This document shows, piece by piece, positions 35,101 through 43,669 of a DNA stretch of 64,000 bases. The notes under the pieces are model-generated. The model saw nothing but the letters and a program-made list of their open reading frames with translations, was not told where the DNA came from and did not search any database. Made by a program: the position numbers and the translations under genes. The stretch spans positions 1-64,000 of the forward strand of contig JAPDPQ010000015.1 of NCBI GenBank assembly GCA_034506395.1, in the 5' to 3' direction. This stretch comes from a candidate division KSB1 bacterium (GTDB taxonomy: Bacteria; Zhuqueibacterota; Zhuqueibacteria; Thermofontimicrobiales; Thermofontimicrobiaceae). Position 1 is the stretch's first letter. Each line of letters begins with the position of its first letter.

Positions 35101-36236
35101 GCTGGCAGCAGATCGGTGAATTCGAAGTCTATGAGAAAGTGGAGTTGCCCGATATCTCCGGTTCATTTATCGTCGCCTCGGAAACCCATGTGGCCAACGG
35201 CTATGATCAGGCTGGCGTGAAAATTGTCCTCGCTGATGCCAATGGCAATCCAGTGAGTGGTCTTTCTCCATCCTATTTCAGGCTGATAGCCTCTGGTTCC
35301 AACAATTTTTACAACTTGGTGAGCGAGACCAATGAACCAGGCATTTATAAGGGGACTTTCTCATCCCTGACACCAGAAGACAAGGCCGTTTCGGTGCGGA
35401 TCGGTGGTGTTCGCCTTGCCTCATCTTCCCTCCTTGCAAATGCGCCAGTGGTGGTCAAATTCCTCGAACCAGAATTGGTGAAAGAGAAATTGCTGTTCCA
35501 TCAGGGTAGCGAAACTTGGCGCAATGAAGACTGGAGCAAAGCGATAGACGATGATCCTGAAACCCAGGTTGCTGCGAATAAATTTGATGGCTGCTATGGC
35601 ATCTACAAATTAGCTGAACCAACGGCCGATCGTGGCATCATCAAAGTCCGCTTGCTGAGAGGAAATGGTAAAGGTTATCCGAAACAGTTGGTCACTGAAT
35701 ATCGGATCTCAACCTCGCTCGATGGTGTGAATTTTGTGGAGCTCTTCAAAAAGTACACCAATGCGGCTGATTGGGAAGAAACCCTATCGCTCCCAGTCGT
35801 TGCCAATTATATTAAAATCGAGCTCTTGGAATCCGAGGACCAATACCGAACCTTTGCCGAACTCGAAGTTTACTCCACACCGCTCATCAGCGCCAGTTTA
35901 GATGGATTATTCGGTTCTGGTTTCAAGGCAGGGGAAATTATTCCGAGCAGCTACGCCCTGCGGCAAAACTATCCTAACCCGTTTAATCCTGAAACCATGA
36001 TCGTTTTTGATCTGCCAGAAGAAGCCAAGGTCACCCTTGATGTCTATAACCTCATGGGACAGTCAATCAAAACCCTGGTGAATGATAAAAAGGTCGCTGG
36101 CAGATATCAGATCCTATGGGATGGTTCTGATGATAAAGGTATGCCAGTAGCTAGCGGCATTTACTTCTATCAAATCAAGGCTATCGGCAAATCCAACACC
36201 TTCTCTAAGAAGATGAAGATGATGCTCGTCCGATAA
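32154..36236 (+). CDS. Secreted multidomain protein with degenerate matrixin domain, PKD repeats and C-terminal sorting signal
   Basis: This protein of about 1360 residues starts with a signal peptide (MNKKVLVLLLMVMVVG, cleavage near KAA). In order I see: a domain on export-associated proteins (25-150); a jelly-roll-like region (195-400); an IPT/TIG-like domain (405-495); a matrixin-like domain (500-695); two PKD domains (HWEFGNGQTSS and FLWDFGDGTTST, 696-865); an F5/8 discoidin-like domain (870-1005); an Ig-like domain (1005-1110); a second discoidin-like domain (1110-1240); and a type A sorting domain (NYPNPFNPETMIVFDLP, then SGIYFYQI, 1265-1360). The metzincin site reads HEFGILLGLTN at residues 628-638, with Ile and Asn where HEFGHLLGLGH has zinc ligands, so the domain is probably inactive. 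The likely role is surface attachment or carbohydrate/protein binding (inference). I chose the ATG at 32154, which has GGAGG 6 bases upstream, over one 10 codons earlier. Confidence 0.9.
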   Translation: MNKKVLVLLLMVMVVGVFSVKAAEDPKGLKELTEKAETIIVGKVDRQTSQWDENHQMIYTTVTVNVKEYLKGEENVKTQAIRLPGGKVGDVHLRVSGVPSFENGEEALLFLNSSPENGKEKVITGWSKGKVKLDGKTEGVATVAKIKQILGKSGNKLQMPERIQFPEPNLLVNRAKKYKPSQGHIPSDESETEDGDWGWKCVWGDNFEHGFPGTDWILARNGNPGVHNGYTWGLTDVNPYDGNYAVWCAQTNMFPDNPDLQAGTDNYPNNTFAWMIAGPFDLSDVYSAKLTFKIDQTVEPFRNVPPADNSYIGPLDRTGVGFSIDGVWFQITEQPEYQWIYHSTGGYIHYEINIENVIGPLWDKTQVWVCFIFMSDYQITDKGTWIDNVKIKKYVPQEMHPEVMSVVPLKQSAGTGKTIKILGNNFGDFNDGNPDTKVEFFGGFYWWGDSIWIPATTFSHWNNTKIICDVPAGASSGKLRLRRPKEGVAYHKFDVSFGYCGSKWYPGVGTALGTDYPIIPFKINAPHAIAFMDIINSAETWNVQGNAMVHLQFAGPSSKAHAAFDGENTVLFDYYTFPGSPSTTYLWTDGSGHILEADIVLNTLYAWAHDAASASSPASMVISNWATHEFGILLGLTNLYGWNDREKTMFGFTCWDHVESYFLDEHAADLHPEDIEGLKWIYSDAFDVAFTAYPNVGVSPLNVSFTNKTRSKYPIASYHWEFGNGQTSSQQNPTVVFTAPGDASFDVTLTVTDVNGNSKSATVPGLIKLNQRLAAGINAEPTVGFGPLTVRFQNRTIGDAETFLWDFGDGTTSTERNPVHTYAEPGIYSVSLTSSAGGFSHTESVAGLIEVYDDMEHLGLTYLSLVQHDGETWRGEEWDNAIDQTTFHTIGTVNVKGDHPWAIFTFDDGFARTIHKVRLMTDTGLEGKRDDWVKDFTIAVSMDGENFTDVGTFRKTGGGWEDFSFDPIQALFVKLTCEAGAHRWQQIGEFEVYEKVELPDISGSFIVASETHVANGYDQAGVKIVLADANGNPVSGLSPSYFRLIASGSNNFYNLVSETNEPGIYKGTFSSLTPEDKAVSVRIGGVRLASSSLLANAPVVVKFLEPELVKEKLLFHQGSETWRNEDWSKAIDDDPETQVAANKFDGCYGIYKLAEPTADRGIIKVRLLRGNGKGYPKQLVTEYRISTSLDGVNFVELFKKYTNAADWEETLSLPVVANYIKIELLESEDQYRTFAELEVYSTPLISASLDGLFGSGFKAGEIIPSSYALRQNYPNPFNPETMIVFDLPEEAKVTLDVYNLMGQSIKTLVNDKKVAGRYQILWDGSDDKGMPVASGIYFYQIKAIGKSNTFSKKMKMMLVR

Positions 36237-36254
36237 TTCTTAATTGATTTCATT

Positions 36255-36295
36255 AAAAAACCGAATGGGCTATTTTTCGCCCATTCGGTTTTTTT
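36255..36295 (+). terminator. Rho-independent terminator after the secreted-protein gene
   Basis: Bases 36258-36270 (AAACCGAATGGGC) and 36279-36291 (GCCCATTCGGTTT) form a perfect stem of 13 pairs with an 8-base loop, followed by a T run. It starts about 20 bases after the stop codon at 36236. Confidence 0.93.
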
Positions 36296-36514
36296 GTGCT
36301 CAGGATTGGTCTCATTATTCGAGATAATTTCAATGCGGAATAGAACGCTAAAAAATCGTCTCAGTAAACAGCTCTGGAAATCAATTCATCGAGAAGCTTT
36401 CGTAAAAGTTCATCACCAGTTTTTTGAAATTTAGCCAATTCATTTCGGCCTCGAAACCTTGGGCTTGATACCCAAAGCTCTATCGGCCTTCAATTTTGTT
36501 CGATCCGTTTTCAG

Positions 36515-37276
36515 CTAATCGCTTGGTTGATTGCAAATGAGGCGTTTTAAGCTCAATGCGTTTTGCACAGCCCATCCAAAAGCATCGTTATTATAGAATA
36601 CATAAACGTCCTGACCATTGACCAGCCAATTTTTGATATTCATTGCCTCTTGTCGCAATTGCTGGGGGGAATAATTGGATGAGTATAGCCAGGAAGGACC
36701 ATGGCGCCGGATATAAATAAAATCAGCCGTAACTGGTTCGGTGATAGTCAATCCAGGCCAATCAGCAAAACATAATGCGATGTTAGCCGAACGAAGAAGC
36801 TGATGCACCTGTGCCTGATGCCAACTGGGATTGCGAAATTCAAAGGCAATCTTGGGGTTTGCAATCAAATTCTGTCTTTTCCAATATTCAATAAATTCAT
36901 TTAGCCGATCCAAATCCAAATTCCAATATGGTGGAAATTGAAACAATATTACCGCCAATTTTTCCCCTAAACCGCTCACGCTTTGCAAAAATTTTGTCAC
37001 CGTATCCTGGGGTTGGCCCAGCTTTTTCATATGTGTGATGTAGCGGCTGGCTTTAACAACAAAATGAAACCTATCAGGAGAGACATCCCGCCATCGCTCG
37101 AATACCTCCCTTTTGGGGAGATGATAGAAAGTATTGTTAATTTCGACGCAGTCAAACACCGAGCAATAGAATGCAAACCACTCGGCCTGTTTAAGCCCTG
37201 CTGGATAAAAAACATCATTCCCCCAATGTCGATACTGCCAGCCACTGGTTCCGATATACGCTTTCCCCAAAGCCAT
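36515..37276 (-). CDS. DUF72 (YecE-like) protein
   Basis: This 253-residue protein belongs to the DUF72/YecE family, a TIM-barrel-like group of uncertain function. It shows the family opening YIGTSGWQYRHW (residues 7-18), then EINNTFYHLP (about 45-55), FHFVVKASRYITH (about 70-83), LFQFPPYW (about 110) and the C-terminal VFYNNDAFGWAVQNA. The length is normal for the family. No biochemical role is firmly known. It stands alone, convergent with the secreted-protein gene and with its terminator between them. The binding site before the start is weak. Confidence 0.88.
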   Translation of the reverse strand: MALGKAYIGTSGWQYRHWGNDVFYPAGLKQAEWFAFYCSVFDCVEINNTFYHLPKREVFERWRDVSPDRFHFVVKASRYITHMKKLGQPQDTVTKFLQSVSGLGEKLAVILFQFPPYWNLDLDRLNEFIEYWKRQNLIANPKIAFEFRNPSWHQAQVHQLLRSANIALCFADWPGLTITEPVTADFIYIRRHGPSWLYSSNYSPQQLRQEAMNIKNWLVNGQDVYVFYNNDAFGWAVQNALSLKRLICNQPSD

Positions 37277-37494
37277 CGCTATCTTTTTTTGATCATGATT
37301 CTATTAAATTGCCCAAAACGACAAGACGAGCAAAGGATTTCATTTGCCGAATCCACCCTGTGAATCGATTAAATTGCGATCGTTCCCATCCAAACTACAA
37401 TTTTCTCCTGCTTAAAGATCTTTAAATTCATTCAGCGTACCTTGGAATAACCTTGATTGGTTTTCAATTGAGCCAAGCTCGAATTTTATCATTT

Positions 37495-38313
37495 TTAGCT
37501 GTCCTTGTCACTAAGTATCTCTTTCATGTTTCGATACTCAAGAACAGCCTCCACAGTTTCGTTAAGCAGCACACTCCATTGATCTTGAATTAAATTCATG
37601 TTGGATTCAACCATTTCAATTAATTCAGGATGACGTCGGATCTGCTCCAAAATGAGCTTTGGATCCGTCAAAGAATCTAATTTTAGTAAGCTGCGAATTA
37701 ATGGGAACAGTCGATATTCCTCCAGCGCGGCATATTCAATAAAATCGTTGCCATAGAGCAATGAGAACCGCTTTAGCCCATTGATTAACTGATTGGGGGC
37801 AATATTGTAAATCATCCCAACCTGATTCACAATCTGCTCAAAATTGGAATGAAGGAAGCCCTCTGCTGCCCTTAGTAATTGGATCAATAGTGGTTTCTGA
37901 TGTCGAATCACTAAGATATCAAACGCGCATTGCAAAATTCTTCGCTTTGGGAGATTCAAACGATCGTTCACAATGACATTTTGAGCTCTCTGTTCGATGA
38001 AACCATTTTTCGGATACCAGTGATAGCTGCCAGAGAAATCAACCCTTCCGAGAGTGGAGTAGTTATCGCACAAGATATGGAAGGCAGCACCCCATAAAAG
38101 ATCTGATTGAAGATCATTTGCTTCAAGCAAGCGCAAATCATGAGCAATGGCCTGAAACCGAGATCTTCCCAAATGGGTCACAAAATCAGGAATCACATTC
38201 CCCAAAACCAATTCTCCGCGAGCCGAGGGAACTGGATGAAAATTAATTTTCTCATAAGCAAGATTCAAAAGATATGTATGCGTAAATGTCAGCATACTGG
38301 GAATATACAACAT
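37495..38313 (-). CDS. Protein of unknown function, possibly zinc-dependent phospholipase C-like
   Basis: This 272-residue protein has no signal peptide. The N-terminal half is rich in His and Asp in an arrangement like the zinc-dependent phospholipase C / S1-P1 nuclease fold: TFTHTYLLNLAY near residue 9, LGNVIPDFVTHLG near 37, AIAHDL near 55 and WGAAFHILCDNYSTLG near 74. The C-terminal half is helical and charged and was not recognised. The similarity is by eye and weak, so the function is only suggested. ATG codons 1 and 7 are both possible starts; neither has a strong binding site. It stands alone between DUF72 and the envelope protein, and a terminator lies just upstream. Confidence 0.6.
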   Translation of the reverse strand: MLYIPSMLTFTHTYLLNLAYEKINFHPVPSARGELVLGNVIPDFVTHLGRSRFQAIAHDLRLLEANDLQSDLLWGAAFHILCDNYSTLGRVDFSGSYHWYPKNGFIEQRAQNVIVNDRLNLPKRRILQCAFDILVIRHQKPLLIQLLRAAEGFLHSNFEQIVNQVGMIYNIAPNQLINGLKRFSLLYGNDFIEYAALEEYRLFPLIRSLLKLDSLTDPKLILEQIRRHPELIEMVESNMNLIQDQWSVLLNETVEAVLEYRNMKEILSDKDS

Positions 38314-38334
38314 TTTTGGATATATGCAACAAAA

Positions 38335-38383
38335 AATAAGACCCTGAAATTTGCCAAATCGGCAAGCTCCAGGGTCTTTTCGA
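38335..38383 (-). terminator. Rho-independent terminator of the envelope-protein gene
   Basis: Read on the minus strand, AAGACCCTG and CAGGGTCTT pair to form a stem, with an inner TGCC/GGCA stem, followed by ATTTTTT. It starts about 40 bases after the stop of the gene at 38422-39729, on the same strand. Confidence 0.85.
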
Positions 38384-38421
38384 GGATAATTGGCTTATGA
38401 TTTTCGAAGCTTATGTATCAG

Positions 38422-39729
38422 TTAAAGGCTGCTTGCGTATTTTTGTGCCTTCTGAAAATATTCGCTGTCTGGAAATTCGTTCATGAGCTGATCGAACATG
38501 GCTAAGGCAGTCTTTTTATCACCTAAAAGCATATAGCATCGTCCCATCATCAAAAGGGCATCGTCCTTTTTAAATGATTCTTGAAATTCAAGGACCTTAC
38601 GAAAGGCATCAAGTGCTGACTGATATTCACCTTTTCCAAAATAGCTCTCGCCGATCCAATATTGACAATTGCTGCTCAAACGATGTTTGGGATTAGTCTC
38701 TAACAATGAACTGAATAAATAAATTGCGGCATCAAATTCTCGGGCATAATAGTGCTGGAGAGCTTTTTCATAGCTTGCGGCAAAATCGGATAAATCAGCC
38801 TCGAGAGAAGCAGACAATTCACCCCCACGATTTTTGAGATTTTTTTCCAACTCGGCGATTTTCTCCTTCCGAATGTTTAGCTGAACTTTCAGTTCCTCAA
38901 TTTCCAGTTCCTTTTGTCGAATTGCATCATTAAGCTGGTCAATACGCGATTTTAATCTGATATATTCTTCCATGTTCATATTCGCGTTGGCCATTTCCCT
39001 GTAATTATCCAGGCCTTCAAGCAGCGAATTTAGCTCATCATCCGCTGAACTGTTTGAATCCTCTGCCGCTATTTCGTCCAATGCGCTATTGGTATTCGAT
39101 GAGATACCCCCAATGCTGCTCGAAATTCCAAAAGGCGATAAATAGTAGGTAATTCCTGCTCGGAGATTTAGATATCCATCAGTCGCCCCGCCACTGTGAT
39201 TGTTTAGATCATCCCCAGTAGTAAACCGATAGTCTAAGTACGAATCGAAAGCCAAATTCGGATTTATTTTAATCTCGAGGCCCCCTCCTATAAAAAATGA
39301 AGCATCAAAGTAGCCACCGAGGTAGCGCCCTGGCAAGGAACTTGAATTGGGTCCGTGGTAGGAGAAGTGAAACGCACCAAGCCCTAAATAGCCATATGGA
39401 GTAAAATTGCTTTCAGTGAGCAATTTAAATGCGCCTTTGAAATCGAGAGTGATGAGATCAGTGTGGAAGGTACCGCTATTATTAGCGGCAGTTCCGCTCA
39501 ATATGCCATATCCGAATGCCAAATTGGCGAAAAAGCGGGGACTAAAATTATATTTAGCGTAGGTCTCAATTCCAAAATTAAATCCACTAGGTTCTTCACA
39601 ATAAATTTTTTGAATGCCACTATTCAACCCCAACCCGAAGCGACCTGCGGTTAACATTTGCGCTTGTCCATTTCCATGAAATACCAAGCACAATGCAATC
39701 GAAATGATCGCCAAACGATATTGATGCAT
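38422..39729 (-). CDS. Envelope protein: beta-barrel, coiled coil and CpoB/YbgF-like TPR domain in one chain
   Basis: This protein has about 435 residues. A signal peptide (MHQYRLAIISIALCLVFHGNGQAQ) leads to an outer-membrane beta-barrel-like region of about 180 residues with alternating aromatic strands (FGYGILSG, YGYLGLGAF, LDYRFTTGDD, GITYYLSPFG). A Ser/Asn/Asp-rich linker follows (about 210-235), then a coiled coil (about 240-300, NDAIRQKELEIEELKVQ) and C-terminal TPR repeats of the YbgF/CpoB type (YEKALQHYYAREFDAAIYLFSSLLETNP and two more). CpoB-type proteins act with Tol-Pal in envelope constriction. Joining a barrel to this module would tie periplasmic machinery to the outer membrane (inference). 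The start at 39729 has GGAGG 6 bases upstream; an in-frame ATG 8 codons earlier lacks one. A terminator follows the gene. Confidence 0.82.
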   Translation of the reverse strand: MHQYRLAIISIALCLVFHGNGQAQMLTAGRFGLGLNSGIQKIYCEEPSGFNFGIETYAKYNFSPRFFANLAFGYGILSGTAANNSGTFHTDLITLDFKGAFKLLTESNFTPYGYLGLGAFHFSYHGPNSSSLPGRYLGGYFDASFFIGGGLEIKINPNLAFDSYLDYRFTTGDDLNNHSGGATDGYLNLRAGITYYLSPFGISSSIGGISSNTNSALDEIAAEDSNSSADDELNSLLEGLDNYREMANANMNMEEYIRLKSRIDQLNDAIRQKELEIEELKVQLNIRKEKIAELEKNLKNRGGELSASLEADLSDFAASYEKALQHYYAREFDAAIYLFSSLLETNPKHRLSSNCQYWIGESYFGKGEYQSALDAFRKVLEFQESFKKDDALLMMGRCYMLLGDKKTALAMFDQLMNEFPDSEYFQKAQKYASSL

Positions 39730-39946
39730 TTTCAGCCTCCAATTCCCCCCCACTTATTGCTAACATCCCTACCTGCTAATTTTGATCAATTGCTTTTAAC
39801 AAAATTTAAAAGGATGACTTTGTCAAACAACTTGCTGTGACTTAGAATTTGGTCGCAATCATCCTGATCTGGCCACCATTTATCATTAGTCAAAAATAGA
39901 TCGATGATGGCATTGGAATAAAGATTGCCCGATTCGATCAAAAATC

Positions 39947-40483
39947 CTATATATATTCAATTAAGTCCCTTGGGACAACTTTTTCAATAGTTATTTTTTT
40001 ATCCGAGTAATTATTGTAGGCTTTAATAAGCTCATTCATCTTTTCTATGGTTTCTTTAACGACTTTTATTCTGTGTTGCTTATCACTATTTTCTTGATCA
40101 GATTTTAAATTTTTTCTTAATTCCAAAATTGTGTCGCCAATCCGCTCGAAGTAATAATTGCTCATTGAATGACTGATCAATTCATCAACTTTTTCTTTCA
40201 CCTCTTTTTCTCGATTCGCCAAAAACTTCAATGTATTCTTTAAATGAAATAGGTTGAGATCTCTTATTAGCTTTTCATCCTTACCAAGGTAGATAAAAAG
40301 CGCAGGGTAGCGATTATAGAAATCAGTTTTCACGGCGATTGTCGTCAGTAAGTATTGCTCGATGATCACTCGCTCGTTAAAGGAAACCTCTCGATGGGAA
40401 GAATACTTTAAAGAGTTCGCTTCTTTCGAGTATTCGACTTTTACCAATAAATCAGAAAATGAAAAATAGAGCAGTTCTTTCAT
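39947..40483 (-). CDS. Protein of unknown function, charged and helical
   Basis: This protein of about 178 residues was not recognised. It is A+T-rich and lysine/glutamate-rich, with no signal peptide or membrane segment. The first third looks like beta strands (ELLYFSFSDLLVKVEY). The rest is predicted helix, including a coiled-coil-like stretch (LKFLANREKEVKEKVDELI and VKETIEKMNELIKAYNNY). It ends VPRDLIEYI. I chose the ATG at 40483, preceded by AAGGGA, over an in-frame ATG 9 codons earlier that lacks a binding site. It lies alone in the lowest-GC part of the window, which may point to transfer. Confidence 0.6.
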   Translation of the reverse strand: MKELLYFSFSDLLVKVEYSKEANSLKYSSHREVSFNERVIIEQYLLTTIAVKTDFYNRYPALFIYLGKDEKLIRDLNLFHLKNTLKFLANREKEVKEKVDELISHSMSNYYFERIGDTILELRKNLKSDQENSDKQHRIKVVKETIEKMNELIKAYNNYSDKKITIEKVVPRDLIEYI

Positions 40484-41009
40484 CCCTTGTTCCCTTATTG
40501 GTGTCCGCATCTATTCATAACTGAATATTCAATCAATTAAATACAAACATTATGCCAACTTATTTAATATATTTATAAAAATAAGATATTGATATGATAA
40601 TATTTTGATTGTCAATTAGATATATAAATAAAAAGCCAACCAATTTAGAATGTATTAGATGAAGACACGCGTATCGAAGTGAACCAATTTTCTATTAACA
40701 ATATATAGATAATCAAACTTAATAAACTATATTCAGAAATTAGTTGTTATTAATCACAATTAGTTTTGTGTTTTTTGGTCATAATAGACTTGGCTAAAGG
40801 AATACAATGGCATTTGATGATATTATTCAATCTCAAACCAAGTCATTTAACAAACTTCAATCGATTCAGATCGGTGCAAGGATCAAGCCTACGCATATAC
40901 TTTTACAAAAATATTTAAAATAATTCTTGATTGATAATAGCTTGCAGGTAGATTTTTTTTCGGAAGGAGGACCGGATTTCTGAGAGGTATATCTTTTCAG
41001 AGAAGCTCT
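40484..41009. other. A+T-rich intergenic stretch
   Basis: About 525 very A+T-rich bases, with runs such as TATATAAATAAAAAG near 40621. Apart from one possible 38-codon frame at 40807-40923 (listed separately) I see no gene, RNA or clear repeat. Confidence 0.5.
40807..40923 (+). CDS. Possible small protein of 38 residues
   Basis: An ATG at 40807 is preceded by AAAGGA about 5 bases upstream and opens a 38-codon frame ending in TAA at 40923. The product starts MAFDDIIQSQTKSFN and ends ILLQKYLK. It has no recognised domain. The only support is the binding site and start spacing; in sequence this A+T-rich it may be chance. Confidence 0.25.
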   Translation: MAFDDIIQSQTKSFNKLQSIQIGARIKPTHILLQKYLK

Positions 41010-41600
41010 TTATCGGAGAAATTGGTATGGTTCCAGCAGCATCAAGATCTCCTGGACAATTTGGGAAACTGATTTATTGGTTGCGTCAATAATTATATCT
41101 GCTTTTTCATAACTAGGCTTGCGGATCAACATGAGCGATTTTATTCTGTCATAGATTTGATTGGGATCGGTCAGGACTCTTCCTCTGGAGTCAGGTCCAG
41201 CAATAAGTTGTCTTTTATCTGAGTATTCGATTCGTTTCCAAATTTCTTCTGGCGTTGTAGCTAACCAGATAGAAATACCTGAATTTTGGACCACTGACAA
41301 ATTTTCAATGTCAATAAGGGTTCCACCTCCCAAAGCTATAACAGCATTATTTCGCTGGGACAATTCCATTAAAATTTGACTTTCAATTTCTCGGAAAAAA
41401 GCCGCCCCTTCATCTTTAAAAATCTGGGCGATTGGTTTGCCCAATCTTGTTTCTATTTCTACGTCAAGATCAAAAAAATCTCGGTGCAGTGCTTCAGCCA
41501 GGGCATAGCCCACGGTTGATTTACCGCTTGCCATAAAGCCGGTTAAATAGATCAGCGGCACAGGCTGCGAAGGCAAACTAAGTTCAACTTTATCGATCAT
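41010..41600 (-). CDS. aroK: Shikimate kinase
   Basis: This 196-residue enzyme phosphorylates shikimate to shikimate-3-phosphate with ATP, the fifth step of the chorismate pathway, in the cytoplasm. The P-loop is GFMASGKST (residues 21-29). The substrate-binding DLDVEIE follows near 45, then FFREIES near 67 and the GGGT motif near 93. The lid region (YSDKRQLIAGPDSRGR) lies near 130. Length is slightly above the usual 170-180 because of an N-terminal extension of about 15 residues. It lies 50 bases downstream of the TPR membrane protein on the same strand and may be cotranscribed. No other aro gene is present in the window. Confidence 0.93.
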   Translation of the reverse strand: MIDKVELSLPSQPVPLIYLTGFMASGKSTVGYALAEALHRDFFDLDVEIETRLGKPIAQIFKDEGAAFFREIESQILMELSQRNNAVIALGGGTLIDIENLSVVQNSGISIWLATTPEEIWKRIEYSDKRQLIAGPDSRGRVLTDPNQIYDRIKSLMLIRKPSYEKADIIIDATNKSVSQIVQEILMLLEPYQFLR

Positions 41601-41650
41601 TTCAGAATTTGATCCAAACGCTTTCTTTTCCAGGATGCTATTAATGACTT

Positions 41651-42988
41651 TTATTCTTCAGTTAAACTAGCGAACTTTTTGCTCTTTTTGGATGGAGCTT
41701 TTTTCTGTGGCTTATAGGGTTTTAATTTATATTTTTCTCGCAATTCTTCCACCCGTTTGCGCGTGATCGCAATCCGCTTTTCTAAATCTGTCGGGGCTAA
41801 ATCTAAAAATCGATGGTAACTGAAGTAGGCCTTTCTGTATTGACCACTATTGTCTTGCGCTAAACCAAGGTTGAGCCAGGCCTCATGATAATCTGGATTG
41901 ATCTTTATTGCTCGCTCGTAGCACTTCATTGCATCTTTAATTCTTCCTACTTTAGCTAAAACAACACCCAAATTATTCCAAGCGGTTAGCAGATCCGAAT
42001 TCAATTTGATCGCCTTTTCGTATGCTCGAATGGCCTCGTTCGTTCGATCCAGTTTTGTTAAGATATTGCCTGCACGATGATGGGCATGGTAGTGCTCAGG
42101 ATTCAATTTGATCACTTGTTCAAAACAGCGGAGAGCATCAACATCTTGACCAAGTTTTTGCAAACAAACTCCTTTATAATAATAGGCCTCATAGAGACGA
42201 CTGTGAAGATCAATCGCTTTATTGTAATATTCAATAGCCTCCATCGGCTTATTCATCTTAAACAGAATATGAGCACAGCAGAGCCATGCTTCATATTCGT
42301 CGGGCGATATAGCGGCGGCAGCTTTGAATTTCATCAGCGCCTGATCATATTTCTTCATTTTTTCCAACGCTACGGCTTGGTTGAGCAAAGCCTCATAAAA
42401 ATTGGGCCGGACCTCTGCCGCTTTTTCTGCCATCACATAGGCATCCTCAAACTGACCCAATTGCAATAGTATGCCACTTTGATTAAGCAAGCCAATTCCA
42501 GTTTGAACCCAATTCGTCGATAAATCGTATTTGTCGAGCGCCTCCTGGTAATCGCCCTTTTGATAAGCTTTATTTCCCAATCGAAACATCGCCAAAGCCT
42601 GCATTTGATCCTGCATGGAGATATTTTTCGCTTGCTCAATCTCTTCTCGCATCAGTTGCTCATCACCGATCAATTTGAAATGCCCGCTGTTATCTAATGC
42701 GTTCAAATAGCGACGCAGCCGCTTAGCCTCAAACTCGGTTATTTCTTCTTTGAATTCTCTAAAGGTATAAATGATATCCGTGATGAAGACTATCAAAACC
42801 GCGGCAAACAATATTATAATATTGATCGGATTCAGCATGTGATTCAAGTCAAGATAGAAAGTAATTCCTATAATGATCAATCCGATCGAATTAATTGGAA
42901 TATATGGCCAGAATTTCAGCCTCAGACCGACAATTATCAACAACAGGAAAAAAATAAACAAGAGTCCATTGAGAATTGTGAAATACAT
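41651..42988 (-). CDS. Membrane-anchored TPR protein
   Basis: This 445-residue protein has two N-terminal membrane segments (about residues 5-22 and 30-70 in a hydrophobic region containing LLFIFFLLLIIVGLRL and INIIILFAAVLIVFI). A cytoplasmic-looking linker follows, then about eight tetratricopeptide repeats (residues about 125-400). Typical repeat sequences are YQEALDKYDLSTNW, YDQALMKFKAAAAISPD, DALRCFEQVIKLNPEH and IKDAMKCYERAIKINPD. The C-terminus is Lys-rich (KKAPSKKSKKF). TPRs bind partner proteins; the partner is unknown. A GGAG sits about 10 bases before the start. The aroK gene follows closely, but no functional link is evident. Confidence 0.85.
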   Translation of the reverse strand: MYFTILNGLLFIFFLLLIIVGLRLKFWPYIPINSIGLIIIGITFYLDLNHMLNPINIIILFAAVLIVFITDIIYTFREFKEEITEFEAKRLRRYLNALDNSGHFKLIGDEQLMREEIEQAKNISMQDQMQALAMFRLGNKAYQKGDYQEALDKYDLSTNWVQTGIGLLNQSGILLQLGQFEDAYVMAEKAAEVRPNFYEALLNQAVALEKMKKYDQALMKFKAAAAISPDEYEAWLCCAHILFKMNKPMEAIEYYNKAIDLHSRLYEAYYYKGVCLQKLGQDVDALRCFEQVIKLNPEHYHAHHRAGNILTKLDRTNEAIRAYEKAIKLNSDLLTAWNNLGVVLAKVGRIKDAMKCYERAIKINPDYHEAWLNLGLAQDNSGQYRKAYFSYHRFLDLAPTDLEKRIAITRKRVEELREKYKLKPYKPQKKAPSKKSKKFASLTEE

Positions 42989-43669
42989 ATTCTGATCGCT
43001 CCAAAAAATAGGTTCCTGATCCCCTATGGCCGACCGCTTCTAATAGCCCTTGCTTTCTAGGGTGATAGCTTACCTTTTTCCTAATTTCCTGTAAGCTTTG
43101 AGTAATATAAACATTTTAAGAAGATTTGTCAAGCGATAATTCTGCAAATTAGCTAATCGTGTATTTTTTAGACCAAGAATGTTCAACAACTTTGTGACAA
43201 TTTAAACTGATATCGAAGGTTTCATTCGGAAAATAGAATTTGGCTCTCTATTCGGATGTTCCCCTTGCTAAGGATCATTAATCCTAAATTGAAACACTGA
43301 GGTTCATCCATTAAATATCCAATGATTTTCAAGCTCAACGCCAATGGAACAATCATTTCTCTAATTATGCTTGATTTCTAAAAAACTGATGCGGATTCAA
43401 GGGAGGATGATTGAAAAGAGATCGAGAAATAACAACAGATCAGATAGAAGTTTGGGTTGCTTTGGTTTACAATGACACGAAAGCGCCCAAAAAGACTGTT
43501 TCGTAGCACCAAAATCCTGTAAGCAGTCCAATGATCGCGATTCAATCTGGATCACACGAGCCCCAAAGCCATCTTAATCAGCAGGGATAATTTGTTATTC
43601 ATGTTGCGCTTTTGGTAGGTCTTTTGAAAATAGGGATAAAACTTCGCTCTCAGGTAAAGCAGAATCGGG
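42989..43669. other. Intergenic stretch without recognised features
   Basis: About 680 A+T-rich bases between the TPR gene and the LiaF-like gene. I see no open frame with a binding site, no tRNA-like fold, no repeat and no terminator with a clear stem. Confidence 0.5.
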
